In this document: piece after piece, positions 7,254-15,573 of the stretch
Layout of the letters: every line of letters begins with the position of its first letter
Numbering within the stretch: the first letter of the stretch is position 1
Assembly: GCF_000470315.2 (NCBI RefSeq)
Contig: NZ_CBRF02000012.1
Location: forward strand, 1-50,590
Direction of reading: 5' to 3'
Length of the DNA stretch: 50,590 bases
Origin: Psychromonas sp. SP041
Lineage (GTDB): Bacteria > Pseudomonadota > Gammaproteobacteria > Enterobacterales > Psychromonadaceae
Notes under the pieces: model-generated
The model's input: the letters and a program-made list of their open reading frames with translations, nothing else
What the model was told of the DNA's origin: nothing
Database searches by the model: none
Program-made: the position numbers and the translations under genes

Positions 7254-8411
7254 TTACTGTATTGATTTAATAGTCGCAATATCATTGATTTGAATATTAC
7301 TTAAAGGGTAATCATCTAAAGTCGTTAATTCTGCACTATTTTCATATACTTCTATTATTTGCATTGCTTGTTTAGCAATAGTTGAAGATTGTCTTTGTAT
7401 ACCAAATTGATCTTTAAAGTTACTTGAATAAGAAAGCTCAACTAGCATATCTTTTTGTAAACCATTTTTCTTACCAAGATTTATTCTTATATTATTACTT
7501 TCGACCGTTACGATACGAGCTCGTGGGACAATACACTGTATGTGTTGAGAAATATCTATATTGGCCTGACCTAAAGTGTTTAATATAGCTTGGCCATAGC
7601 TGTATTCCCAAAAGAGTTTGCTATTTAAATCTACCCGTTCCTCTTTTCCATATTCCCAAGTTATCTTTTGACGGTATTGCTTACTAAATATAAGTTTTCC
7701 TTGTAGTGCATCGTATAAATAAATAGTTATATAGAAATGACGATCTGGATTTGTAATCCAATAATTCAATGATGTTTTGCTTTCAAACTTAACTGATAAA
7801 TCATTAATTTCGCCAAATACCAAAAACTGACTATCTGTTTGAATTGATATGCTATTTAAAGTATCCGTTAGATTTCTATTATTGTATTTTTCACCGACCT
7901 TTAAAGGTTTATCAATATAACCACGTATATTGAATAAGTTAGGACTTAGCGATAGCTGGTTAAATAAAGTGTTACTTACTTTCTTATGTAAGTCATAAAT
8001 TTGTCCATCGACGGCTTGCTGGGGGACATTCATGGCAAAACGGCTAATGACGAGTGATTTAGGAAATTGCCCACCAAAACACTGCTCTGATTGTGGAATA
8101 ATATTAACTTTTAAGTTTACTGTTAACACATTATCTTTTTGATTTTCTTCTATGATATTTAAGGCTTTAATCTCCCCACCTGAATTGAGTATCAATTTAT
8201 TTTCAACTAATACACCTTGATTTACTTGTTGCAAACTAGATATTGCACCTCCTGAGAATAAAAGTGCATCTTTAACTGCTTTTTTAATCGCTTGTTCTCG
8301 AGCTTGCTCAATATCTTTATTTATAATGACCGCGTTTGCACTAGCTTGGAACCATTGTGCATTGGTATTAGTTGATAATAAAAGTAATGCAACAAATATC
8401 ATTTTTTTCAT
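7254..8411 (-). CDS. flgT: flagellar assembly protein T (H-ring component)
   Basis: 385-aa secreted protein: signal peptide MKKMIFVALLLLSTNTNA, cut before QWFQASA. FlgT builds the H ring around the LP ring of the Vibrio polar flagellar basal body and helps anchor the sodium-driven stator. The N-terminal region (AREQAIKKAVKDALLFSGGAI) matches the family, the middle resembles TolB-N-like folds, and the C-terminal part is a small beta domain (VESNNIRINLGKKNGLQKDMLVELS). I use ATG 8411; an upstream in-frame ATG at 8423 has no better ribosome site. It is divergent from flgO, as in Vibrio. Confidence 0.88.
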   Translation of the reverse strand: MKKMIFVALLLLSTNTNAQWFQASANAVIINKDIEQAREQAIKKAVKDALLFSGGAISSLQQVNQGVLVENKLILNSGGEIKALNIIEENQKDNVLTVNLKVNIIPQSEQCFGGQFPKSLVISRFAMNVPQQAVDGQIYDLHKKVSNTLFNQLSLSPNLFNIRGYIDKPLKVGEKYNNRNLTDTLNSISIQTDSQFLVFGEINDLSVKFESKTSLNYWITNPDRHFYITIYLYDALQGKLIFSKQYRQKITWEYGKEERVDLNSKLFWEYSYGQAILNTLGQANIDISQHIQCIVPRARIVTVESNNIRINLGKKNGLQKDMLVELSYSSNFKDQFGIQRQSSTIAKQAMQIIEVYENSAELTTLDDYPLSNIQINDIATIKSIQ

Positions 8412-8495
8412 TGGAAATCTCATAGGCTTAATCGTTTTTAAAGGCGATGAATTAAAATATTATTATTATTTACAATTGCTGTTGTGATAAGAATA

Positions 8496-8513
8496 AAGCA
8501 AAATTTAAACCAA
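8496..8513 (-). promoter_or_regulatory. weak sigma-54-like site for flgT
   Basis: On the minus strand TTGGTTTAAATTTTGCT keeps GG-N10-GC with a good TTGC -12 element, but the -24 element lacks CAC. It lies about 85 bp before the flgT start. Low confidence. Confidence 0.25.
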
Positions 8514-8556
8514 CTTTATAATTAGTTATTTTATTACCTCTTTATGATTAATTGTC

Positions 8557-8583
8557 TAAAGTTTTGAATGTTATTGCCGATAA
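8557..8583 (+). promoter_or_regulatory. sigma-28 (FliA) promoter for flgO
   Basis: TAAAGTTT at 8557-8564, an 11-nt spacer, and GCCGATAA at 8576-8583 match the FliA consensus perfectly. It stands 38 bp before the flgO start. Confidence 0.92.
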
Positions 8584-8620
8584 TATTTTAGGATGAAATT
8601 TATTATCAAGGCGGATTTTA

Positions 8621-9379
8621 ATGAAAAAATTATTAGTTATCTCTACATTAGTTGTGATGTTACAAGGCTGTACATCACCTGATTCTCCATTGAATCAAGA
8701 GTCTGCCGCTATTGTGACGATAGAGGAAGCAAGGGCGAATGATAATTACCTTTATTATTATGTCGCTCATTCTTTCAGTAATGGTGGTATTAATAATGAA
8801 GGTAGCGACCAAGCAGATGTCCAGACAGACTCTAGTGGATATGGTCACCTTTATACATTCAATGGTAAAAAGTCACTTATATTGTCAGAGGTTGTCAGTA
8901 AAATGGCAGATCAATTGCTTTTTAATTATGAGGTTCCTTTTGGCCGTGAATCTATTGCGTTAACGTCCTTGGTTGATTTAAATGATCATAATAATACGAG
9001 TTGGTTAGGGCAGACTATTTCAGAACAATTTTTTCATGAGTTGCACATTAGAAAGTTACGTGTAATTGATTATAAATTAATGGGGAATATTAAAGTCACT
9101 AATGATGGTGAGTTTGGTATGACAAGAAATTGGAAAAACCTTAAAAAAAATGTAGATGTAAGTCGAATATTAACGGGGACTTTATCTCGTAATGAGGAAG
9201 GCGTCATTGTGAATGTGCGTATCGTCAATGCTATTAATAATGTAGTTGAATCAACAAGTAGTGCTTTTATTCCACATAAGATCTTTGTTGACGGGCGTTA
9301 TGATTATACTCCTAAACGTTATATATCACGTAATAGTGAACGTGATGGCAATCAATCACTGGTTCGATTAGTTGAGTAA
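8621..9379 (+). CDS. flgO: flagellar outer-membrane lipoprotein FlgO
   Basis: 252-aa FlgO-family protein. A lipoprotein signal with lipobox LQGC places the mature N-terminus at Cys17. The body contains the FlgO-domain features: a TolB-like N-terminal fold (IALTSLVDLNDHNNTSWLGQTISEQF) and the block ILTGTLSRNEEGVIVNVRIVNA. FlgO is an outer-membrane protein needed for stability of the sheathed polar flagellum in Vibrio. RBS AAGGCGG lies upstream. It is expressed from a sigma-28 promoter and followed by its own terminator, so it appears monocistronic here. Confidence 0.88.
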   Translation: MKKLLVISTLVVMLQGCTSPDSPLNQESAAIVTIEEARANDNYLYYYVAHSFSNGGINNEGSDQADVQTDSSGYGHLYTFNGKKSLILSEVVSKMADQLLFNYEVPFGRESIALTSLVDLNDHNNTSWLGQTISEQFFHELHIRKLRVIDYKLMGNIKVTNDGEFGMTRNWKNLKKNVDVSRILTGTLSRNEEGVIVNVRIVNAINNVVESTSSAFIPHKIFVDGRYDYTPKRYISRNSERDGNQSLVRLVE

Positions 9380-9405
9380 TAATTAATATAAACCTTATTC
9401 TAATT

Positions 9406-9428
9406 AAACAGGCATCGACCTGTTTTCT
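9406..9428 (+). terminator. terminator after flgO
   Basis: A 7-bp stem AAACAGG/CCTGTTT with loop CATCGA, followed by TTTTC, lies 27 nt after the flgO stop. It separates flgO from flgP, with a 230-nt gap that holds no gene. Confidence 0.65.
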
Positions 9429-9609
9429 ATTATTAACCTTTTATTTTATAGGCATATATTAAATACTTTATACATTGTATTAATATCGTTATATTTCTTT
9501 AATTCTATTTTATGACTTTAAATTTAGGTATGTTTATTGCTTTCTTTTATTTCTATAAATATTTATTAATAGGCAATTCTTGCCACTTTAAAACTATCAG
9601 GAGCTAGCG

Positions 9610-10083
9610 ATGCTTAGATTAAATCAATATGGTCATAGATCATTGAACATATTGTTTGGTGCTCTGTTGACGCTATCAGGTTGTGTTGCCCATAATGAAC
9701 CTGTTGAAAAAGTTGATGAATACGAGTTTGTCTCGGTAGGTTATGCAACTATGTCTGCTCAAAATGGCTCAACTGACGATATTAAAATGTTAAATGCAAT
9801 TAAAGCTTCCAAACTAGAAGCTTATAAAGAATTAGCAGAGCAGGTTTATGGTGTGATGCTAACTTCAGAGAGTAGTGTGAAAGATTATCAATTACAAAGC
9901 GGTAAACTCAAAACAAAAGTAAAAGGCCTTGTCAGGGGAGCTAAAGTATTACGAACTTATCATGAGAGTGATTTATATATTACTGAATTGGGATTAAACA
10001 TGACGACATTACCATTTTTAAAAGACGCAGCATTTGCAGATTCTGATGACGTTATAAAAGTACAAAGCCAAGTTTATTATTAA
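9610..10083 (+). CDS. flgP: flagellar assembly lipoprotein FlgP
   Basis: 157-aa LPP20-family lipoprotein. Signal sequence with lipobox LSGC; mature N-terminus at about Cys26. The segment FVSVGYATMSAQNG followed by AIKASKLEAYKELAEQVYGVML is the family core. FlgP forms a basal disk at the outer membrane of polar flagella in Vibrio and Campylobacter, supporting high torque. RBS AGGAG lies 7 nt before the ATG. I did not find a clear flagellar promoter in the AT-rich 9430-9609 stretch. Confidence 0.87.
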   Translation: MLRLNQYGHRSLNILFGALLTLSGCVAHNEPVEKVDEYEFVSVGYATMSAQNGSTDDIKMLNAIKASKLEAYKELAEQVYGVMLTSESSVKDYQLQSGKLKTKVKGLVRGAKVLRTYHESDLYITELGLNMTTLPFLKDAAFADSDDVIKVQSQVYY

Positions 10084-10223
10084 ACTATTTTATTATTTAA
10101 GTAGGCTTTATTAACTTTTTGATTTTAATCTGAGTGTAATTTGTTCGAGGTAATGAAATAAAATCTAAAATACGAGTTAAGTGGCTCACATTTTTTATGT
10201 TTGAATATATAAATAGATAATGG

Positions 10224-10643
10224 TTAAGCTTCGATATTATTACCTAACAAACTTCCACTATTTAATAAGCCTTTTTGGTCATAGGTAATGCTATTTTTCC
10301 CTTTGGCTTGGGTAAGTAATTGCATCAAATGCTTATTACTTTTCATACTTAATTCAACTAAGCGTCCATTTATCTCGTTATTTTTTTGACACTCTGTTAA
10401 TCGCTTTACAATTTCTTGTTTTAAACTGGATAAGGCTGGATCTTGTTCTATAACGATTAAGTTATCTTTTGTGCTGATAGCTTGGTTACTACTATTAATT
10501 TTTTGTAATAATTTTTTTTTGTTAAAAAGAAGTGTATTGAGATTTTCAAAGGATTTTTCTTTTAAGCACAATTTCTCTTCTTCAAGTAGGTTTTGTAATA
10601 CTTGAATGGATTCTAATAGTTGTGAAAGTTGTTCTGTCAGCAT
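10224..10643 (-). CDS. flgN: flagellar export chaperone FlgN
   Basis: 139-aa, largely alpha-helical cytoplasmic protein with the long coiled-coil layout of FlgN (LLESIQVLQNLLEEEKLCLKEKSFENLNTLLFNKKKLLQKI). FlgN chaperones the hook-filament junction proteins FlgK and FlgL to the export gate. Sequence conservation in this family is weak, so the call rests on size, helix pattern and position directly after flgM, 24 nt apart, which is the usual order. Confidence 0.85.
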   Translation of the reverse strand: MLTEQLSQLLESIQVLQNLLEEEKLCLKEKSFENLNTLLFNKKKLLQKINSSNQAISTKDNLIVIEQDPALSSLKQEIVKRLTECQKNNEINGRLVELSMKSNKHLMQLLTQAKGKNSITYDQKGLLNSGSLLGNNIEA

Positions 10644-10667
10644 TTTATATTCTTTTAAGTTATGGCA

Positions 10668-10988
10668 TTAACTTGAATATGCCTTATTAAAGTCTGTTTC
10701 AAACTTACCAATATTTTTGGCTAATTGCTCTGAATTAATTTTATAATCGCCATTTAATATTGCCGCTTTGAGCGTTTCAACACGTTTCATGTCTACTTGT
10801 GATTCACTAGACGTTTGCTTTTGCATGTTATTTAAACTCACTGCTTGTGATGTTAATTGCACAGAGTCTTTATTCGAATTTACTTTATTTGTATTGTCTG
10901 GTGCATTCGCATTACCTTGCTTTTGAGCTTTATTTTGCTCTATATTAAGGTTACTTTGAGGTGCTTGACGGTTGATATTTATACTCAT
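10668..10988 (-). CDS. flgM: anti-sigma-28 factor FlgM
   Basis: 106-aa protein with a disordered, Asn/Gln-rich N-terminal half and the conserved C-terminal FlgM region (DSVQLTSQAVSLNNMQ, then MKRVETLKAAILNGDYKINSEQLAKNI). It binds FliA until the hook is finished and is then exported, releasing late-gene expression. It has its own near-consensus sigma-28 promoter and so sits in a feedback loop with the factor it inhibits. flgN follows in the same transcript. Confidence 0.93.
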   Translation of the reverse strand: MSININRQAPQSNLNIEQNKAQKQGNANAPDNTNKVNSNKDSVQLTSQAVSLNNMQKQTSSESQVDMKRVETLKAAILNGDYKINSEQLAKNIGKFETDFNKAYSS

Positions 10989-11019
10989 AGTCGAATTCCA
11001 ATTAGTCTACATAATTAAT

Positions 11020-11046
11020 GTATCGGCAGAAATATTAATAACTTTA
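11020..11046 (-). promoter_or_regulatory. sigma-28 (FliA) promoter for flgMN
   Basis: Read on the minus strand: TAAAGTTA, an 11-nt spacer, then GCCGATAC. This is one mismatch from consensus in each element, at the standard spacing. It lies between flgA and flgM, 31 bp from the flgM start. Confidence 0.88.
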
Positions 11047-11062
11047 GTTAAAAAAAGTATTT

Positions 11063-11752
11063 TTAAAAAGTTACTTGTACTTCTTTTAGAGCGTAAACGG
11101 TACCAACGACAATACGTTGTGTTCGTGAGTTTTCAACTCTTACAGTGCTACCTATATTACCATCGCTTAATGCAATCCCCGAGGCTTTTATTATTAACCC
11201 CGACTTGTTAGCGGTAATAGTCACTTTATCTCCTTCGCACACATAACAGATATCTCTATGATGAATGCTTTTCTTAGAAGATACATTTCTTTTTAAACGA
11301 ACTCCTCTCAAGGCTTGAGCATTGGTAAAGGTGCTACCCCTAACACGTGATTTATCCTTATAAATAAGTTCTATATTTTTATTGCTTAGTACTTCACCTT
11401 TACTAATGGGCCGGCTACTAACAATTAAAGGGATTAACGTTTGCGCTTTTACTCGAATGTATAAATCCCAGGGGGTTACATCGTTACAAGATACTTTAAC
11501 TGCTGTTTTACTTTTTATTTTATCGCCTACGATATGTCCTTGTAGAGGAACTAGGCATTTAGAGAATGTCAGACGATCCGTGATAGATATTGCCTTTATA
11601 TACAGTTTTTGCTCTCCTGTTATTTCAAATGTTTCTTGATATTTGTCAAAAACGAGTGCTTCAGCAAATTTTTCTATCTCTTTAGAGTAGTTATTATCTG
11701 CTAGACTGTAAGAAGAGGTCAAACTTAGTACCATTAAAATAAATCGAAACAA
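11063..11752 (-). CDS. flgA: flagellar P-ring assembly chaperone FlgA
   Basis: 229-aa periplasmic protein with signal peptide MFRFILMVLSLTSSYSLA. The C-terminal SAF-domain region (SRPISKGEVLSNKNIELI, then RGSTFTNAQALRGVRLKRNV and the terminal VRVENSRTQRIVVGTVYALKEVQV) is typical of FlgA, the chaperone that helps FlgI polymerise into the P ring. Length matches the family. It heads the flgA-flgM-flgN block on the minus strand, divergent from cheV. No clear sigma-54 or sigma-28 promoter was seen in 11753-11850. Confidence 0.93.
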   Translation of the reverse strand: MFRFILMVLSLTSSYSLADNNYSKEIEKFAEALVFDKYQETFEITGEQKLYIKAISITDRLTFSKCLVPLQGHIVGDKIKSKTAVKVSCNDVTPWDLYIRVKAQTLIPLIVSSRPISKGEVLSNKNIELIYKDKSRVRGSTFTNAQALRGVRLKRNVSSKKSIHHRDICYVCEGDKVTITANKSGLIIKASGIALSDGNIGSTVRVENSRTQRIVVGTVYALKEVQVTF

Positions 11753-11850
11753 TTTAGTAACCTTATTTAAATTAATTTTTATGCAAATTAATGCAATAAA
11801 AATTATAAAACTATTTTTTCAAAAATAACCATAACAAAAAGGAATGGAAT

Positions 11851-12765
11851 ATGGCAGGAGTTTTAGACTCAGTTAATCAACGAACTCAGTTGGTAGGGCA
11901 AAACAGGCTTGAACTATTGCTTTTCAAGTTAGGAGGAATCCAGCGTTACGGTATTAACGTATTTAAAGTAAGAGAGGTTTTACAGTGTCCTCCTCTCACT
12001 GTCTTACCTAAATTAAATGGTGCAATTCGTGGTGTTGCTTATGTTCGTGGACAAGCCATTTCAATTATTGATTTAAATTTAGCAACAGGAGGGCGAGCAA
12101 TAGACGATATTGAAAATCGTTTTATTATTGTCACTGAATATAATCGATCTGTTCAAGGCTTTTTAGTGGGGTCGGTTGAACGTATTATTAATATTAACTG
12201 GGAGGATATTTTACCGCCTCCAACAGGCAGTAGTCGATACAGTTATTTAACGGCAGTGACTGAAGTTGATAATCGTTTAGTGGAAGTGTTAGATGTTGAA
12301 AAAGTACTTGATGAAATTGCACCTGTTAACACAGAAGTAACAACAGAAGTCACTATCAAAAATATAAAAAATAAACGTATTTTAGTTGCAGATGATTCTT
12401 CTGTTGCTCGTAAGCAAATTCAACGTACACTCACCGCTCTTGGTCTCGAATGTGATTTGGTTAAAAACGGTAAAGAGGCGCTTCAAGCATTAAATGAAGT
12501 CGCTAAAACTCAGCCAGTATTTGAAAAGTATGCATTAATGATTTCAGATGTAGAGATGCCTGAAATGGATGGGTATACGTTAACATCAGAAATAAAATCG
12601 CACCCTGATATGAAAGATTTGTATATTATTTTACATACTTCTTTGAGTGGTATTTTTAATCAAGCTATGGTTGAAAAAGTAGGTGCAAATGATTTTATTG
12701 CAAAATTCAATCCAGATGAACTAGCCATTGCAGTCCAGAAAGTGATTAATTTAGATGTCGAATAA
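11851..12765 (+). CDS. cheV: chemotaxis scaffold/receiver protein CheV
   Basis: 304-aa fusion of a CheW-like coupling domain (about 18-160; GIQRYGINVFKVREVL and IRGVAYVRGQAISIIDL) and a response-regulator receiver domain (about 175-300). The acidic pair D181-D182 and the phosphoacceptor D233 in MISDVEMPEMDGY are intact. CheV couples chemoreceptors to CheA and probably tunes adaptation. AAAAAGGA lies upstream of the ATG. The placement before cheR and flgB is the usual Vibrio-type order. Confidence 0.95.
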   Translation: MAGVLDSVNQRTQLVGQNRLELLLFKLGGIQRYGINVFKVREVLQCPPLTVLPKLNGAIRGVAYVRGQAISIIDLNLATGGRAIDDIENRFIIVTEYNRSVQGFLVGSVERIININWEDILPPPTGSSRYSYLTAVTEVDNRLVEVLDVEKVLDEIAPVNTEVTTEVTIKNIKNKRILVADDSSVARKQIQRTLTALGLECDLVKNGKEALQALNEVAKTQPVFEKYALMISDVEMPEMDGYTLTSEIKSHPDMKDLYIILHTSLSGIFNQAMVEKVGANDFIAKFNPDELAIAVQKVINLDVE

Positions 12766-12888
12766 AGGTTGATATGTAACCAATTATAACGGGTGACATT
12801 GTCACCAATTTTCCATTTTATCTTGTTTTTTTTGATAAAGTGAAGTTTGTCTATTTAAAGAGTAACAATGAAATATGGGTAATATTTA

Positions 12889-13722
12889 GTGAGAATTTTT
12901 TCTGATGATCTTTATAAGCAATTTGCTCATTTTTTAGAGAAGCAGTGCGGCATCGTATTAGGTGAAAATAAACAATACCTTGTAAAAAGTCGTTTAACGC
13001 CATTAGTGGCTCAATTTAATTTCCCGAGTTTATCGGATTTAGTTGAAAAGGTAATTACTGGTCACAATCATCAGTTACGCAATTCTGTTGTCGATGCAAT
13101 GACGACTAATGAAACGTTATGGTTTCGTGATGTTTATCCTTTTGAATTGTTAACCACTAAGTTATTTCCTGAATTTCTTAAAACGAAAAGAAATTTAAAG
13201 GTGTGGTCAGCGGCTAGCTCATCAGGGCAAGAAGCCTATTCAATTGCTATGTCTGCAATTGAATATGACAGAATAAAACCAATGAATAATTTAAATATAA
13301 AAATCATTGGGACAGATATATCGGATTCAATGCTCAATCAATGTAATCTAGGGCAGTATGATTCATTGGCTTTATCTCGAGGTCTATCGGTAGATCGAAA
13401 GCGTCAGTTTTTTATCTCGGTTGATGGTTTTATAAATAAAATGCAGATTAAGCCAGAGGTCAAAAAATTGACTTCTTTTAAGCGTTTGAATTTATTAGAG
13501 AGTTATGCAGTGCTTGGTAAGTTTGATTTGATTTTTTGTCGTAATGTACTCATTTATTTTTCAAATGATGTTAAGTCTCGAATACTAAATCAATTTGCTA
13601 GTGCTTTGAATCCTGACGGTTACCTTATACTTGGTGCTTCAGAGTCATTAAACGGATTAACCGATAAATTTGAGATGGTACGCTGTAATCCAGGTATTAT
13701 TTATAGATTAAAAGCTAAATAA
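12889..13722 (+). CDS. cheR: chemoreceptor glutamate methyltransferase CheR
   Basis: 277-aa cytoplasmic enzyme that transfers methyl groups from S-adenosylmethionine to glutamates of methyl-accepting chemoreceptors. The N-terminal all-helical domain (FAHFLEKQCGIVLGENKQYLVKSRL) and the SAM-binding domain (LKVWSAASSSGQEAYSIAM, then IIGTDISDSML, then FDLIFCRNVLIYF) are clear. The start must be the GTG at 12889: an in-frame TAA lies 9 nt upstream, and GGGT 10 nt before it is a modest ribosome site. Two terminators follow. Confidence 0.94.
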   Translation: MRIFSDDLYKQFAHFLEKQCGIVLGENKQYLVKSRLTPLVAQFNFPSLSDLVEKVITGHNHQLRNSVVDAMTTNETLWFRDVYPFELLTTKLFPEFLKTKRNLKVWSAASSSGQEAYSIAMSAIEYDRIKPMNNLNIKIIGTDISDSMLNQCNLGQYDSLALSRGLSVDRKRQFFISVDGFINKMQIKPEVKKLTSFKRLNLLESYAVLGKFDLIFCRNVLIYFSNDVKSRILNQFASALNPDGYLILGASESLNGLTDKFEMVRCNPGIIYRLKAK

Positions 13723-13749
13723 AGACTTAGATTTAATAAGTCTTTTTGA
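13721..13749 (+). terminator. terminator overlapping the cheR stop
   Basis: A 9-bp stem AAAGACTTA (13721-13729) with TAAGTCTTT (13737-13745) runs into TTTTTG. It begins in the cheR stop codon. Confidence 0.75.
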
Positions 13750-13753
13750 TTGA

Positions 13754-13792
13754 GAAGAAATAAAGAGGCAATTATTGCCTCTTTATTTCTTC
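13754..13792. terminator. long perfect hairpin, second terminator after cheR
   Basis: An uninterrupted 18-bp stem (13754-13771 with 13775-13792) closes a 3-nt loop TTA. Its core, AAAGAGGCAA/TTGCCTCTTT, is the same as in the terminator after flgL (26997-27026). The stretch from here to flgB (13793-13967) holds no gene. Confidence 0.75.
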
Positions 13793-13968
13793 CATTTAAT
13801 ATTGAATAGATTAAAATCTATTCTTCTCCTCCATTTCGACTAATATCTTTATCTTCCTAGGCTCCGCTGCTATTTTTTTATCCTTTTTGAATTCTAATAT
13901 TGAAAAATAACCTTTTTAAAAGCCCATATTGCCATTTTTTATTGTAATCCTTACTTACTGCTTTTCTT

Positions 13969-13986
13969 TTGGCACATCGTTTGCAT
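13969..13986 (+). promoter_or_regulatory. sigma-54 promoter for flgBCDE
   Basis: TTGGCAC, a 5-nt spacer (ATCGT), then TTGCA keeps GG-N10-GC exactly. It lies about 25 bp before the flgB start, so it drives the flgB operon in the RpoN/FlrC class. Confidence 0.92.
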
Positions 13987-14009
13987 TTACATAAACAAAG
14001 GAGAAACTT

Positions 14010-14411
14010 ATGGCAATTAACTTTGATAAAGCATTAGGCATTTACCAGTATTCATTGGGAGTAAGAGCTCGACGTACTGAAATTTTAGCCTCTAATATCT
14101 CAAATGCCGATACACCTAATTACAAGGCTAAAGATATTAACTTTAAAGATGCCTTGAATGCAGCAAAGTCAGGTACGGGTATGTCTCTAAGTCGTACTAA
14201 TAGTTCCCATAATGCAGGTTTCTCAAGTTCAATGGCACAAAGTGGTTTGTTATATCGTACTTCGAATCAACCAGATACTGGTGATGGTAACTCTGTCGAT
14301 TTGGAAGTTGAACGTAATTTATTTATGAAAAATAGCTTAGAGTACCAAGCTACTTTAGATTTTTTAAACGGCAGTATATCAGGGCTTCGCAAAGCGATAA
14401 AAGGCCAATAA
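14010..14411 (+). CDS. flgB: flagellar proximal rod protein FlgB
   Basis: 133-aa rod protein. The N-terminal heptad region with ILASNISNADTPNYKAKDINF is the flagellar rod/hook signature, and a matching amphipathic helix closes the C-terminus (LEYQATLDFLNGSISGLRKAI). FlgB is the first rod subunit above the MS ring. GGAG lies before the ATG. It opens the flgB-C-D-E operon behind a sigma-54 promoter. Confidence 0.96.
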   Translation: MAINFDKALGIYQYSLGVRARRTEILASNISNADTPNYKAKDINFKDALNAAKSGTGMSLSRTNSSHNAGFSSSMAQSGLLYRTSNQPDTGDGNSVDLEVERNLFMKNSLEYQATLDFLNGSISGLRKAIKGQ

Positions 14412-14432
14412 TAGCGTGTCAGGAGAATTATT

Positions 14433-14852
14433 ATGAGTTTATTGAAAGTATTAGATGTAGCAGGAAGTGGTATGAGTGCGCAATCTGTGCGTTTAAATAC
14501 GACTGCCAGTAATTTGGCTAATGCAAACAGTGTTAGTAGCAATATTGATGAAACCTATAAAGCTCGACACCCTGTATTTGCTGCAGAGCTAAACCGTGCG
14601 ATGGGTGGGTTAGATAGTAGTGTTGGTGTAAAAGTACAAGGTATTGTTGAAAGTACTGCAGAATTAAACCAAGAATACTCACCTAATCACCCTAAAGCTG
14701 ATGAAAATGGCTTTATTTACCATTCTAATGTGAATGTAATGGAAGAAATGGCGAATATGATCAGTGCTTCCCGCTCATATCAAACAAACGTACAAATTGC
14801 TGATGCGGCGAAACAAATGTTAAGCAGCACCTTACAGCTTGGTAAAGGATAA
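14433..14852 (+). CDS. flgC: flagellar proximal rod protein FlgC
   Basis: 139 aa. The motif LNTTASNLANANSVSSN near residue 21 is the rod-protein N-terminal signature; the C-terminal MEEMANMISASRSYQTNVQIADAAKQM is the matching helix. It continues the proximal rod with FlgB and FlgF. It begins 21 nt after flgB with AGGAG at the right distance. Confidence 0.96.
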   Translation: MSLLKVLDVAGSGMSAQSVRLNTTASNLANANSVSSNIDETYKARHPVFAAELNRAMGGLDSSVGVKVQGIVESTAELNQEYSPNHPKADENGFIYHSNVNVMEEMANMISASRSYQTNVQIADAAKQMLSSTLQLGKG

Positions 14853-14862
14853 GGATAATTAG

Positions 14863-15558
14863 ATGCCGACTATAACTTCGTCAGGAATAAGCTTAACTGC
14901 ACCGTTAACTGAGGCTCAAGCTACAGCTAATGCTGAAATAGATTCAGATCAACAACTAGACCAAGAGGATTTTTTCTCTTTGCTATCTCAACAGCTTGCT
15001 TACCAAGACCCATTTTCACCAGTAGAAAATGCAGAAATGATATCTCAAATGTCTTCGTTTACTACTGCGGAAGGTATTGCAACGTTAGGAACTGAATTTG
15101 CAGGTATTAAAGAAGTATTGAATTCGAGTCAAGCTTTAGAAGCATCATCTTTAGTGGGCAAAAAAGTATTGATTCCAAGTAATGAAACTTATTTATCGGA
15201 AGGTGGAACAGCTTCTGGTTCATTAACAACCACAACAGGTGCCTACAGTACTTTAGTTTCAGTTGAAGATAGTACGGGTAGTGTCATTCGAACGATTGAT
15301 ATTGGTGATGTTGGTGCTGGTAATCAACGTTTTGATTGGGATGGTTTAGATTCACAAGGTCAGCCTGCTCCAGAAGGCAAGTATACTTTTAATGCTTATG
15401 GTTCAGTAAATGGTAATGGCGAAGAATTGACAACAGCAAGTTATGCACATGTTGAAAGTGTCAGTCTTGGTGGCGGTTCAGCTAGCGTCTATTTAAACCT
15501 CAAAGGTTTAGGCGGAATTGAACTTTCTGATGCAATTGAAGTTGCAGAAAATATATAA
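14863..15558 (+). CDS. flgD: flagellar hook scaffold protein FlgD
   Basis: 231 aa. FlgD caps the growing hook and directs FlgE assembly. The N-terminal part holds the family block QEDFFSLLSQQLAYQDPFSPVENAEMISQMSSFTTAEG. The C-terminal half is the Ig-like FlgD/FLN region (RFDWDGLDSQGQPAPEGKYTF). It sits 10 nt after flgC and 15 nt before flgE, all in one operon. Confidence 0.95.
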   Translation: MPTITSSGISLTAPLTEAQATANAEIDSDQQLDQEDFFSLLSQQLAYQDPFSPVENAEMISQMSSFTTAEGIATLGTEFAGIKEVLNSSQALEASSLVGKKVLIPSNETYLSEGGTASGSLTTTTGAYSTLVSVEDSTGSVIRTIDIGDVGAGNQRFDWDGLDSQGQPAPEGKYTFNAYGSVNGNGEELTTASYAHVESVSLGGGSASVYLNLKGLGGIELSDAIEVAENI

Positions 15559-15573
15559 TTAGAGGGAATAACT

